Assembly: GCA_028281495.1 (NCBI GenBank)
Contig: JANQJU010000100.1
Location: forward strand, 62,001-126,000
Source of the DNA: SAR324 cluster bacterium
GTDB taxonomy: Bacteria > SAR324 > NAC60-12
Direction of reading: 5' to 3'
Length of the DNA stretch: 64,000 bases
Position numbers and translations under genes: made by a program. The notes under the pieces are model-generated. The model was not told where the DNA came from, did not search any database, and saw only the letters and a list, made by a program, of their open reading frames with translations. Below are positions 24,600 to 33,931 of the stretch, piece after piece. Numbering within the stretch: position 1 is the stretch's first letter; every line of letters begins with the position of its first letter.

Positions 24600-26585
24600 A
24601 TGCCGAGTTATTTGCATCCGGGGGTTTATATGGAGGAAATCCCGAGTGGCGTGAAAACGATTGAAGCGGTTGGCACCTCCACCGCCGCATTCATTGGATA
24701 CACGGTCAAAGGACCGGTGGGAGAGCCTACGTTCATCACCAAGTGGGATCAATATGAAGACCAGTTCGGAGGCATCCGAGATGTCCCCGTATCGAAAACA
24801 GACGGGTACATCGGCGATCCCATGGGGTTGTCCGTGTACAACTTCTTCCTGAACGGAGGCTCCAAAGCTTACATTGTGCGGTCTGCTTATTCTAATACCG
24901 ATGGCGGCACCTTGCTGAATCATGCCTCGAAGAAAGCCTACAGTTGGTTTGCTACGTATAGTGACGCCAGTGGCGATTCGGTGACGGCCAACTATTATGA
25001 GTTTGAGGCGACCAACGAAGGAGCCTGGGGAAATTCGTTACGAGTCCAATTCACGGCGAAACAGAGAGCGTTTAATGATGACGACCAATTGTACACCTTG
25101 GAAGTTGGAACGGGCAGCGGTTCGGATTTCGAATCGCTCGAAACAATCGAAAACGTAAGCTTCGATCCTGATAGTGATGAGTATTTACTCCATAAACTCA
25201 AAGACGGGGATACCTTGATCTCTGCTTCACACGTCGGCACCGACAACTTGGGTTATTGTATTGGTGCTCCCGATCCGGTTCCGGCGGATCTGAGTGTGTT
25301 GAATGAAAAGAAATTGAAAATAACCGTGAATGGTGGAGCGGAAGTAACGATTGCGTTTGAAGCCAATACCTTCGATGACACTTCCGACATGTATGATGTC
25401 GCAGCAAAAATTCAAGAGTTGGTCAATGAGGAATTGGCAGAGGATGCCAAGCTATTTCAGGCGTATTGGACAGGGGCTAAGCTCGTGCTGACCGCTTTAC
25501 CGCCTGAGGCAGGCGTTTCTAGTGTCGTAGTGACCACAGCCGAGATTGATGCTCCAGGAGTCAATGCCGCATCCACTTTAGATTTAGGCGGTACCTTAGG
25601 AGACGGTGACCCCATCACCGCAGGGGTAGTGACGCTTTCCGCCGAAGACATGAGCACGGTACTGGCTGGGGGAGCCGATGGGGAGATTGGTCGTGCGGCG
25701 GAAGAATACAACGATATATTTGAACTCCTCCTCAAATATCGAGATGTCAACATCATCCTTTTGCCAGACCACCCTTGGGATTCCAGTGGGGCGGGTAATG
25801 CTGAACTCGATTTGGCGATTGCACATTGCGAAAAGATGCAAAACCGGATGGTGATCATTGATCCGCCCATGGGTGAAGAATTTGAGCAAGAGAGCGATAT
25901 TATTGACCAAAGCTTCAATCGATCGAGCACTTACACAGCGTTGTATTACCCGTGGGTGGCGGTGAGCAATCCTTATTATAATGCTGACACGAATCCAGGT
26001 GCACCGACCAAACTCTATGTCAACCCAAGTGCGTTTGCAGCGGGAATGTGGGCCAAGATTGCGGATCGGCGTGGTGTGTGGAAAGCTCCTGCCGGAGTGG
26101 AAGCGGGTCTGCTAGGAGCTGCCGGATTGCAATATGTTGTGGAAAACGATGAGCAGGATTACCTCAATCCTCAAGGGGTGAATGCGTTTCGTACCATGCC
26201 GGGATATGGCTCCGTGATATGGGGAGCGCGGACGTTGGCGACCAAATCCAATCCCGAGTGGCGATACGTGCCAGTACGCCGCACTGCCGCGTTTCTGAAG
26301 GAAAGCATTTACCAGGGCATCCAATGGTCTGTGTTTGAGCCAAACGATCATCGATTGTGGGCCGCATTGCGGACCAACATTGATTCTTTCATGAATGGAT
26401 TGTTTCGGGTGGGGGCCTTTCAAGGGGAAAAAGCTTCCGATGCCTATTTCGTGCGCTGTGGCCTGGGTGACACCATGACCCAAGGCGATATCGACCGGGG
26501 CCAAGTGATCGTGATTGTCGGGTTCGCGCCTCTGAAACCGGCAGAGTTTGTCATTGTGCGTTTGCAACAGAAAGTCGGGCAATAA
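24600..26585 (+). CDS. eCIS contractile sheath protein 1
   Basis: This 661-residue protein belongs to the phage tail-sheath family. The N-terminus MPSYLHPGVYMEEIPSGVKT with GTSTAAFIGYTVKGP is the standard sheath start, and the C-terminal ~230 residues (from NPSAFAAGMWAKIADRRGVW to VIVRLQQKVGQ) are the conserved domain that forms the subunit mesh. The middle (about 95-370) is a variable beta-rich insertion with repeated FExLETIENVS- and VTIAFEA-type segments, making it longer than Afp sheaths. Sheath rings contract to drive the inner tube outward. An AAGGAG site precedes the ATG. The second sheath follows after 36 bases. Confidence 0.93.
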   Translation: MPSYLHPGVYMEEIPSGVKTIEAVGTSTAAFIGYTVKGPVGEPTFITKWDQYEDQFGGIRDVPVSKTDGYIGDPMGLSVYNFFLNGGSKAYIVRSAYSNTDGGTLLNHASKKAYSWFATYSDASGDSVTANYYEFEATNEGAWGNSLRVQFTAKQRAFNDDDQLYTLEVGTGSGSDFESLETIENVSFDPDSDEYLLHKLKDGDTLISASHVGTDNLGYCIGAPDPVPADLSVLNEKKLKITVNGGAEVTIAFEANTFDDTSDMYDVAAKIQELVNEELAEDAKLFQAYWTGAKLVLTALPPEAGVSSVVVTTAEIDAPGVNAASTLDLGGTLGDGDPITAGVVTLSAEDMSTVLAGGADGEIGRAAEEYNDIFELLLKYRDVNIILLPDHPWDSSGAGNAELDLAIAHCEKMQNRMVIIDPPMGEEFEQESDIIDQSFNRSSTYTALYYPWVAVSNPYYNADTNPGAPTKLYVNPSAFAAGMWAKIADRRGVWKAPAGVEAGLLGAAGLQYVVENDEQDYLNPQGVNAFRTMPGYGSVIWGARTLATKSNPEWRYVPVRRTAAFLKESIYQGIQWSVFEPNDHRLWAALRTNIDSFMNGLFRVGAFQGEKASDAYFVRCGLGDTMTQGDIDRGQVIVIVGFAPLKPAEFVIVRLQQKVGQ

Positions 26586-26621
26586 TCGCCCTTTATTCAT
26601 CTTTAGCAACGGAGAACGGGT

Positions 26622-28523
26622 ATGCCGAGTTATCTGCATCCGGGAGTCTATATGGAGGAGATTCCTAGTGGCGTGAAAACGATTGAAGCAGTCGGTACCT
26701 CCACGGCTGTGTTTATCGGGTACACGGTCAAAGGACCGATCAGCGATCCCACCTTCATCACCAAATGGGATCAATATGACGACCAGTTCGGAGGCCTCCG
26801 GGAACCCCAAGACGGCGATCCTGCCGATTCGATGGGACACTCGGTGTATAACTTTTTTCTCAACGGAGGCGCGAAAGCCTATATCGTGCGCTTAGCTACA
26901 GGAACAGCGGCCTCGAAGGTGAGTTTCATTTGGGCAGAAACGCCCGAATATGAAGATGGTAAAATGACCATCAAGCGTCTCACGTTCACGGTGACTAACG
27001 GTGGGACGTGGGGGGATGATCTGAACATACGATTGACCCGCAAAGCTCCCACGAGCCCTGAGCTTTACACCTTTGCAGTCGGCACGGGAACTGGTGACGA
27101 TTTTGAAGCTCTAGAAACGATTGATGATGTGAGCTTGGATGACACTAAGACCGATTATTTGGTCGGCAAAGTGAACAATGATTCGAGCTATGTTGAGGTG
27201 GAAGATGAGCGATTGGAGCTGGGGTATCTGAAGGCTACAAAGCCGGAAGACACCGGGGAACTGGCGGAAAAAACCCTGACCTTGACCATCAACGGAGATG
27301 ACGCGGTGGTCAACTTCGAGGCAGGATATAGCGAGGAGTGGGCCGATGTACTTGTTGACATCTCAACTGCGGTCACCGACGCTTCGATCAGTGGTTTTCA
27401 CATTTTGGAAAATGAAGCCAAAACCGAAGCCTATCTCACCGTTTTACCAAAGGACGGCGCAAAGACCTCCACGGTGGCTCACGACGATGGTGCGACCGTG
27501 GGCGTGCTGAGCTTAGACGATACCGATGGTTCGGCAAGTACCACCGAAGCTCTTGTTTACTTCGATGCACTTCCCAATCCTAAAGATTTTAACGAAACCT
27601 CGTTGGCCGATGGTAATGATGGTTCGGCAGCCAGCAGTGGGGATTACGATACCATCTACACCAAGCTCTTGAAGATTCGCGATATCAATATCATTTTGCT
27701 TCCCGACAAGCAGTGGGATTCCACAAGTAGCAATCTCGAAATTGCCAATGCGATTAAGCATTGTGAGCAAATGCAAAATCGCATGGTGATCATCGACCCT
27801 CAGTCCTCCATTACGTTTGCCAACGAAGCCCAAGTCAAGCAGCAAAAATTCCCGACCAGTAGCACCTACACGGCCTTATATTATCCGTGGGTGACGGTGA
27901 GCAATCCCTTTTACAATGCAGATACCAACCCCAAAGCAGAGAAAACGTTATCGATCAATCCAAGCGCATTTGCAGCCGGGATGTGGGCCAAGATTGCGGA
28001 TCGCCGGGGAGTGTGGAAAGCACCGGCTGGTGTGGAAACCGGATTGTTAGGGTTATCGGGATTGGAAGCAGTGGTCGAAGATGCTGAGCAAGACTACCTG
28101 AACCCCCTTGGCGTCAATGCCTTGAGAACCTTGCCTGGATACGGTTCCGTGATTTGGGGATCGCGAACCTTAGCCACAAAAGTGGACCCAGAATGGCGTT
28201 ACATCCCGGTTCGGCGTACCGCGATGTTCATCAAGGACAGTTTATTCCAAGGCATCCAGTGGGCTGTGTTCGAACCGAATAGCCATCGTTTGTGGTCGGC
28301 CTTGCGGACCAACATTGATTCTTTCATGAACGGACTGTTCCGAGTGGGAGCGTTCCAAGGAGAAAAAGCGTCGGATGCGTATTTTGTCCGCTGCGGGTTG
28401 GGAGACACCATGACCCAAGGCGATATCGACCGCGGTCAAGTGATCGTGATTGTCGGGTTTGCTCCGCTGAAACCGGCGGAATTTGTGATTGTGCGTTTGC
28501 AACAGAAGGTGGGGCAGCAGTGA
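26622..28523 (+). CDS. eCIS contractile sheath protein 2
   Basis: This 633-residue paralogue of sheath 1 has nearly identical N-terminal (~45 residues) and C-terminal (~200 residues) ends but a clearly different middle. Shared blocks include the YLHPGVYMEEIPSGVKT start and NIDSFMNGLFRVGAFQGEK near the end. The insertion starts near residue 90 and again carries an FEALETIDDVS-type segment. Two or three sheath genes are usual in eCIS; one often forms the baseplate-proximal ring and another the bulk. It lies between sheath 1 and the tube gene. Confidence 0.93.
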   Translation: MPSYLHPGVYMEEIPSGVKTIEAVGTSTAVFIGYTVKGPISDPTFITKWDQYDDQFGGLREPQDGDPADSMGHSVYNFFLNGGAKAYIVRLATGTAASKVSFIWAETPEYEDGKMTIKRLTFTVTNGGTWGDDLNIRLTRKAPTSPELYTFAVGTGTGDDFEALETIDDVSLDDTKTDYLVGKVNNDSSYVEVEDERLELGYLKATKPEDTGELAEKTLTLTINGDDAVVNFEAGYSEEWADVLVDISTAVTDASISGFHILENEAKTEAYLTVLPKDGAKTSTVAHDDGATVGVLSLDDTDGSASTTEALVYFDALPNPKDFNETSLADGNDGSAASSGDYDTIYTKLLKIRDINIILLPDKQWDSTSSNLEIANAIKHCEQMQNRMVIIDPQSSITFANEAQVKQQKFPTSSTYTALYYPWVTVSNPFYNADTNPKAEKTLSINPSAFAAGMWAKIADRRGVWKAPAGVETGLLGLSGLEAVVEDAEQDYLNPLGVNALRTLPGYGSVIWGSRTLATKVDPEWRYIPVRRTAMFIKDSLFQGIQWAVFEPNSHRLWSALRTNIDSFMNGLFRVGAFQGEKASDAYFVRCGLGDTMTQGDIDRGQVIVIVGFAPLKPAEFVIVRLQQKVGQQ

Positions 28524-28594
28524 TCGCCGCCATCTCATAAATATGCTGTTTCAATAAGGAAGCTGTTTAACACCGATTTGAGGAGAAGAACACG

Positions 28595-29104
28595 ATGCCT
28601 GCACCAATGTTTACTGCCAATGCCCATCGGCATGATCCATACCGCACCTTCAAATTCGAGATTCTCATTGATAGCCAACCGGTGGCGGGTCTGCGCAAGA
28701 TGGGCGCGTTGAAAAAAACCACCGAAGCGGTCAAGTGGCGTACTGCTGGAGATCCTTCACACGAGCGCGTCATGCCGGGCGGAACGTCTTATGAGGCGGT
28801 CACCTTAGAGCAAGGATTGACCCATGATCCTGTATTTGAAAATTGGGCCAACTTGGTCAACAACATCGAAGGGGACTCGGCCATCTCGTTGTTGAATTAC
28901 CGTAAAGATATTGTGATCAATGTGCTGAATCTAGCAGGGGAAGTCGCGATTTCTTATAAACTGTTCCGTGCTTGGGTTTCCGAATACACTGCCTTGCCGG
29001 AATTCGATGCCGGGAATATGAACACGGTGGGGATTCAAACCATCACCCTGCAACACGAAGGCTGGCAACGCGATGAAGCCCAAACCGAACCGTCTGAAAC
29101 CTAA
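28595..29104 (+). CDS. eCIS inner tube protein
   Basis: This 169-residue protein is of the T4 gp19-like tube family (Afp1/Afp5 type). Typical segments are DPYRTFKFEILIDSQPVAGLRKMGALKKTTE, RVMPGGTSYEAVTLEQGLTHD, and the C-terminal IQTITLQHEGWQRD. Hexameric rings stack to form the rigid hollow tube that carries cargo. Only one tube gene is visible, whereas Afp has several. It starts after an AGGAG-type site and is followed by the gp26-like gene after six bases. Confidence 0.92.
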   Translation: MPAPMFTANAHRHDPYRTFKFEILIDSQPVAGLRKMGALKKTTEAVKWRTAGDPSHERVMPGGTSYEAVTLEQGLTHDPVFENWANLVNNIEGDSAISLLNYRKDIVINVLNLAGEVAISYKLFRAWVSEYTALPEFDAGNMNTVGIQTITLQHEGWQRDEAQTEPSET

Positions 29105-29110
29105 AATGTC

Positions 29111-29929
29111 ATGCAAGCGGTGCACACCCAGTTACCCGGTGGAGTGGGAGTCACGAGAGGTCGTAGCTTTCGTTTTCGTCCGATTGTCGGTGAGTTGGAA
29201 TTGACTTTATCGGAGAGCCGGCTGAGTTCGCAATCGCTCCCGGCCAAAGTGACTCAGGCACTCGTTGTCGCGTTGGAACAAGTGGGCGGTCAGGTGGCCA
29301 CCCCAGAAAGCATTGATTCTCTCTGTGTGCAAGATCGGCAATTCCTCATGAGGCAATTGGCGATTCACATGGGCACGGATCGTTTGTGGCTTTCTGCGCC
29401 TTGCATTCAGTGTGGGGAAAGCTTTGATGTGTCGGTGCAACAATCCGAATTGCCGGTGATTGAGGCCCCCGATGGATTTCCTGAAACGGAGGTCAACACC
29501 AGTGTAGGACGATGTCGGTTTCGGTTGGCAACCGGAGCGGATCAACGACACATTGCGCATCTCACCGATGAACAGCTTGCCCAACGCCATCTCCTCCATC
29601 GGTGTGTGCAACAGGTGAATGATCGTCCATGCCCAGACGCTTTGCCCTTCACCGCAACCGATATTGCAGCAATTGACGAGGCGCTCGATTCCATCGCACC
29701 GGGGGTGGTGGTGGAAATCCAAACCGTGTGCCCACACTGCGGCGCGGAAAATCAGGTAGGGATCGATCCCTATGTGAGCTTGCAACGCCGTGAAGACGAT
29801 ATTTTTCACGAGATTCACCAACTGGCTTGGTACTATCATTGGCGCGAAGCAGATATCCTCGCCTTGCCACGCACCCGGCGGAAGCTGTATTTGCGACTCA
29901 TTGATCAGTCCCGAGGTTTTTCGCAGTAG
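29111..29929 (+). CDS. gp26-like baseplate/hub assembly protein
   Basis: The 272-residue protein has two CxxC pairs (CIQCGESF at ~97 and CPHCGAEN at ~210) that likely bind one zinc. Helical regions with HIAHLTDEQLAQRHLLHRCV and FHEIHQLAWYYHWREADILALP follow. This is the layout of the T4 gp26-type baseplate hub chaperone found after the tube gene in many eCIS and prophage clusters. It probably helps assemble the hub. The assignment rests on gene order and the zinc/helix layout. Confidence 0.65.
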   Translation: MQAVHTQLPGGVGVTRGRSFRFRPIVGELELTLSESRLSSQSLPAKVTQALVVALEQVGGQVATPESIDSLCVQDRQFLMRQLAIHMGTDRLWLSAPCIQCGESFDVSVQQSELPVIEAPDGFPETEVNTSVGRCRFRLATGADQRHIAHLTDEQLAQRHLLHRCVQQVNDRPCPDALPFTATDIAAIDEALDSIAPGVVVEIQTVCPHCGAENQVGIDPYVSLQRREDDIFHEIHQLAWYYHWREADILALPRTRRKLYLRLIDQSRGFSQ

Positions 29930-29937
29930 AGAACAGC

Positions 29938-31218
29938 ATGGGATACCTCCAACAAATCGTGCAAGACAGTCGGGGCCATCGCTCTTCCCAAATCCGATCA
30001 GCGATCTCACCTCCTCCTGCCGTAGGCTCCGAAAGCTCTTTCTTGGGAGAAGAGACAGACTCCCCTTTGGAAGAAGTGCCTTGGTCGATGCCAGCCAAGT
30101 CCCAATCTTCAACGCCTGTTGTATCCCCATCAGGGTCCCCATTCTCGGAACTATCGGCGGTATCGCAAGAGCGACTCCCTCCTACGACAAAAGCTCCCTT
30201 GGTAGATTCCGCGCGTGCATCAACACAGGGTGCAGATTCATTTGACCCGGTCCAGCCAACCCATGATACGTCGATCACCCCATCGGTTGCACAGCACACA
30301 GCGCCTCCAAATTTGACCGAAGGATTCGAGTCGGACTCGCCTTCGACAGTGGAACCAAAATCAACCTCGAAAACACCCGTAAAAGCGCCTGTAAAAACAG
30401 CAACGGATCCCTTAGCCAGCCAGTTCGCTGAGGAAAACCCGGAAACCCCACTTACCCATCCTTCGATGGCGTCTCCAGACGGTCAATCATTGTCTCGGGT
30501 GGAACGACAATTGCTCTCTCATAGCGCTGCGAATTCCCGCAAGCAGTCTTTCCCCAAACAGTCGCCCCACCAAGCAGTTCCAGGAAAGAAATCTGAAGGG
30601 CCTTCTATTTTTGAGACGCCCCCCTCTGTTCCCACACCCGAGTTCGCGAGCGTCCAACAATCCCCTTCTCGGCAAGCCAGTCAGCAGTCTATGGATCCTT
30701 CGTCAACAAATCATCGACCCGCACAATTTCGGTCAGCTGTGGCTCAACCAATGAATCTCCCGCCCAGGGTTCCTTCGCAAACGAATGTTTCGCACCAGGA
30801 TTCCTTACGAACAAATTCTATGCAAATGAATTGGGAATCTGAAGTGCCCGGACTCCCTCACGCTCAGTTCAACCCTGAGACCTCGGAGCAAACAACGACG
30901 AGGCGTGAATCGGGATTCATGGAAACCGCAGCAAACCCGGCGTTTCACGAAACCGGGCTGGCTTCGAAAATCGCGTCGCTCGAAGAACGATTGGAAGCTT
31001 TGCATCGAGCAAACCTTGCTCGAAAGGCGGAAATGTTGACCTCGAATCAAGGCACGGAAACCCAAACCAGCACAGCCCGGTCAGAACCACGGGTGAGTAT
31101 TGGGCAAGTGGATGTGGTGGTGACGCATCCCGAACCACCATCCGCACCACCGGCCAAATCCCGTAAGGAAACGTCAGTGCGTTCCGAAAGTAGTATTCGA
31201 TATTTGAGAAGGTTGTGA
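29938..31218 (+). CDS. Disordered Ser/Pro/Thr-rich eCIS-associated protein
   Basis: This 426-residue protein is mostly low-complexity Ser, Pro, Thr and Gln sequence, with a coiled-coil near 340-365 (LASKIASLEERLEALHRANL). The conserved part is the C-terminus: VSIGQVDVVV, a PxPPxAPP linker and a final RYLRRL. That pattern is common to an otherwise variable protein found at this point in eCIS operons. Its role is unknown; a tail-length or assembly role is possible but untested. Its stop lies just before the ATG of the next gene. Confidence 0.6.
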   Translation: MGYLQQIVQDSRGHRSSQIRSAISPPPAVGSESSFLGEETDSPLEEVPWSMPAKSQSSTPVVSPSGSPFSELSAVSQERLPPTTKAPLVDSARASTQGADSFDPVQPTHDTSITPSVAQHTAPPNLTEGFESDSPSTVEPKSTSKTPVKAPVKTATDPLASQFAEENPETPLTHPSMASPDGQSLSRVERQLLSHSAANSRKQSFPKQSPHQAVPGKKSEGPSIFETPPSVPTPEFASVQQSPSRQASQQSMDPSSTNHRPAQFRSAVAQPMNLPPRVPSQTNVSHQDSLRTNSMQMNWESEVPGLPHAQFNPETSEQTTTRRESGFMETAANPAFHETGLASKIASLEERLEALHRANLARKAEMLTSNQGTETQTSTARSEPRVSIGQVDVVVTHPEPPSAPPAKSRKETSVRSESSIRYLRRL

Positions 31219-31220
31219 TC

Positions 31221-32309
31221 ATGGCAGCAACGAATTCTTCCTTGTCAGAGTTTTGCAAGGAATTGGCAGATTTTCTGGAAGATGAAATCAATGACGGGGG
31301 GAACGAAAACCGTGTGCTGGTCGGGAGTCCGGAAACAGCAAGTGAAAGCAATAAAGATCACAACTTGATCAACATGTTTTTTTACCGATTTGAATCTTCT
31401 GGAATGTACCCTGGGGGGCTGTCAACGGACGTTCTGCATTTGCGAGCCTATTGCTTGATCACTCCCGTGGCGATTGACAGTTCGACTACGGAAGGCACGG
31501 ATGTGTTGGGTCTATTGGGATCGGTGATTCGGGTGTTTCACGAAACCCCAGAAATGGTGCTCACCATTGAAAATGACCCCGACGTAGAAGAACGGAAAGT
31601 TCATGTGCAAGCCATCTTTCAAAACCTGACGACCGAGGAATTGAATCAACTATGGTCCACACAGCAAAACACTTCGTATACCCCATCGGTGCTGTATGAA
31701 TTTGCGTTAACACCTATCGTGCCGAAAGAAACCACTAAAGGAAGTCCGTTAGTGGCAGGAGCTGGGGTCGAAGGGCGTTCCAGTTCCGATCCTTATGAAA
31801 GCGAAGAGAGCGATTCTTTGGTTTATGAGGCACCAGTTTCAACGATGACAGTCAATCCTTCCAACCCGGATTGGTCACCGGCTTTGTGTTTGGTTTATGA
31901 CGGCGCATGCACGCAAAATATCAGCTTCATGTTTGGCAGCGATGAGTTGAATGCCTTGGCTTCGGTCGTCACGTGGGTAGCTGCTGATCCCGATAAGCTC
32001 AGTGAGTTGACACTGTATTGGGAGGTCTGGGATGAAGCCAATGGTTCGGTACGTTCTGAAGCAAATCCTCAAATCGATATGGCTGAGACAGAGATCGACC
32101 CCGACAATGTGGGCACTGCCCAAACAGTGACGATCAACCTGCCAAGCCCGATTGAAGGCGTAGCGTTCAAGTCACCACCCAGCCAAGGAAATGTGAAGCA
32201 AGCCACGTTGTTTGTGGAGCGAGATTATCAAAAGTATGAAGGGGGGCCTACCTGGACCACACGCAGTAACTTGGTTTTGATTCATTTGTATCCCGACCCC
32301 TCGTCTTAG
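31221..32309 (+). CDS. Pvc16-like (DUF4255) tail terminator protein
   Basis: The N-terminal ~190 residues match the DUF4255/Pvc16 N-terminal family, for example NLINMFFYRFESSGMYPG and HLRAYCLITPVA. The homologue Afp16 caps the tube and terminates tail growth. The C-terminal ~170 residues (WSPALCLVYDGACTQNISFMFG onward) form a beta-rich domain not seen in short homologues. The start is the ATG at 31221, three bases after the previous stop; an in-frame GTG at 31215 is less likely. The ATPase gene follows. Confidence 0.87.
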   Translation: MAATNSSLSEFCKELADFLEDEINDGGNENRVLVGSPETASESNKDHNLINMFFYRFESSGMYPGGLSTDVLHLRAYCLITPVAIDSSTTEGTDVLGLLGSVIRVFHETPEMVLTIENDPDVEERKVHVQAIFQNLTTEELNQLWSTQQNTSYTPSVLYEFALTPIVPKETTKGSPLVAGAGVEGRSSSDPYESEESDSLVYEAPVSTMTVNPSNPDWSPALCLVYDGACTQNISFMFGSDELNALASVVTWVAADPDKLSELTLYWEVWDEANGSVRSEANPQIDMAETEIDPDNVGTAQTVTINLPSPIEGVAFKSPPSQGNVKQATLFVERDYQKYEGGPTWTTRSNLVLIHLYPDPSS

Positions 32310-32329
32310 TCTTTGTTGGAGATCGTCCC

Positions 32330-33682
32330 ATGTTACAGATGGAAACTCCGGCACAAACCGGTCAACCCTTGGAACACCCGCTGGCTGCGGAATGGGAACG
32401 GCTGACGCTGCTATGTCACTGCTTGCAACAAGCTCGGAGCAGTCAAGAGATTGCTCAAGAGAATCTGGATCGGCTTCAACACTTGCAGCAGAAAGTGGCC
32501 CAGCAACGCGGGCCGGAAGGAGCTTGGGGACAACATCTGCGACAAGGCTTTTCCGAAGTGGAACTCGATATCGTGGTGTGTGCGATTGCTGCGGAAATCG
32601 AACCCAGGGTGGCCTTGGCGTTTCAGGCACTGCAACTGGGGGCAGCACAACCGTACCCGACGCGGATGTTGATTCAAGAATTGCTGGCTCTGTTACCCCA
32701 TCAGTCCTGGTGGCTAGAACATGCCTTGGCTCCTTACAGTCCATTGCGTCGGCATCGTTGGGTCGTGCAAGAAGAGGAAGGACCGTTTGCAGCGATCAAA
32801 CCCGGACCTGGGGTGGTTGCCTATTTATTGGGGGGGCATGTTTTACAAATTCCTCCTCCGGGTTCCACTTTGGTGGAAATGCAAGCGGCTTGGGATGATT
32901 TGATACTGCCACCCGACCGCAAACGAATGCTGCAAGAGTTCGGTTTCTGGATACGCTACCGTTCCGTTGTCGAAGGGGAATGGGAAGGGGTGCGAAGTGG
33001 AGGCCCGGTGGCCTTGTTCACTGGCCCATCGGGGACGGGCAAAACCTTTGCTGCTGCCGTACTGGCTCACGAATTGGAGTGGCCCTTGTATCGAGTGGAT
33101 TTGGGGCGCTTGGTGAGTAAGTACATTGGTGAAACGGAAAAGAACCTAAACGCGCTTTTCGATGCGGCTGATGGACAGCCAATGGTGTTGCAATTCGATG
33201 AAGCCGACAGCGTGTTTGGCAAACGGGGTGAAATCAAAGAAGCACGAGACCGTTATGCCAATATGGAAGTCAATCATCTGTTAGCCCGTATCGAGAACCA
33301 CCGGGGACCGTGCATCTTAACAACCAATTTGGGGCAACAGATCGATACGGCGTTCCAACGGCGCTTTCAAATGGTGGTGTCGTTTCCACGCCCTGATGTC
33401 GCCGCTCGTAAGGAATTGTGGCAACGCTTGCTCCCTTCCAAAGCACCGCGTGCGGAGACGTTGGACCTCCAGTTTCTCGCCGAAGCGGTGAGTTTGAGCG
33501 GAGGGAGTATTCGTAATGCAGCCTTGCATGCTGCTTATTTGGCAGCGGCTGAAGAAACAGAGATTGGTTTAGCCCAAATTGCGGTGGGCGTGTGGCGAGA
33601 ATTATCAAAAGAACACCGTGAGGTGAAACGCCGTGAATTGGGTTTGCTGGCCGCGCATCTACCTTCAGATATCACCGGATGA
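32330..33682 (+). CDS. eCIS AAA+ ATPase (Afp15-like)
   Basis: This 450-residue protein has an N-terminal helical domain (~1-190) and an AAA+ core. Walker A is GPSGTGKTFAAA (~232-243), Walker B is VLQFDEADSVFG, the sensor region is CILTTNL, and the arginine-finger region is FQRRFQMVVSFPRPD. The fold resembles FtsH/Cdc48-type AAA+ domains as in Afp15/Pvc15, which are required for particle assembly or cargo loading. It is shorter than Afp15 (about 700 residues), so the N-terminal part may be reduced. A small protein follows immediately. Confidence 0.93.
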   Translation: MLQMETPAQTGQPLEHPLAAEWERLTLLCHCLQQARSSQEIAQENLDRLQHLQQKVAQQRGPEGAWGQHLRQGFSEVELDIVVCAIAAEIEPRVALAFQALQLGAAQPYPTRMLIQELLALLPHQSWWLEHALAPYSPLRRHRWVVQEEEGPFAAIKPGPGVVAYLLGGHVLQIPPPGSTLVEMQAAWDDLILPPDRKRMLQEFGFWIRYRSVVEGEWEGVRSGGPVALFTGPSGTGKTFAAAVLAHELEWPLYRVDLGRLVSKYIGETEKNLNALFDAADGQPMVLQFDEADSVFGKRGEIKEARDRYANMEVNHLLARIENHRGPCILTTNLGQQIDTAFQRRFQMVVSFPRPDVAARKELWQRLLPSKAPRAETLDLQFLAEAVSLSGGSIRNAALHAAYLAAAEETEIGLAQIAVGVWRELSKEHREVKRRELGLLAAHLPSDITG

Positions 33683-33686
33683 ATTT

Positions 33687-33905
33687 ATGATTCGTATCGA
33701 ACGTTTACGGCTTTCATTGCCACCCGGCCTCGAACACCGGGCCACCCACATCAGTCGCTTGGTGGGCTATGAATTGTCCCAACGCCCGGTTCTGGAATCG
33801 AAGCATGTAGAACGTCTCGAAGTACCAGAAGTTTCGGTCGAACCGGGACTTTCGGACCGACAAATCGCACGCCGTATTGCCGGAGCGATCTCGAAACAGT
33901 TGTGA
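33687..33905 (+). CDS. Small conserved eCIS protein (72 residues)
   Basis: The frame starting MIRIERLRLSLPPGLE, with SDRQIARRIAGAI near the end, looks like a small Arg/Leu-rich amphipathic protein. Similar small frames lie after the ATPase in eCIS clusters. It starts four bases after the ATPase stop and ends 26 bases before the next gene. Function unknown; binding to the ATPase or baseplate is only a guess. Confidence 0.6.
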   Translation: MIRIERLRLSLPPGLEHRATHISRLVGYELSQRPVLESKHVERLEVPEVSVEPGLSDRQIARRIAGAISKQL

Positions 33906-33931
33906 GCAACCCCGTTTAGCAAGAGGATGGT

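Noticed and set aside
29207..30142. 311-residue open frame on the minus strand opposite the gp26-like gene
   Set aside because: It lies wholly antisense to the gp26-like and disordered-protein genes, has no family features and no ribosome site, and would break the co-directional eCIS operon.
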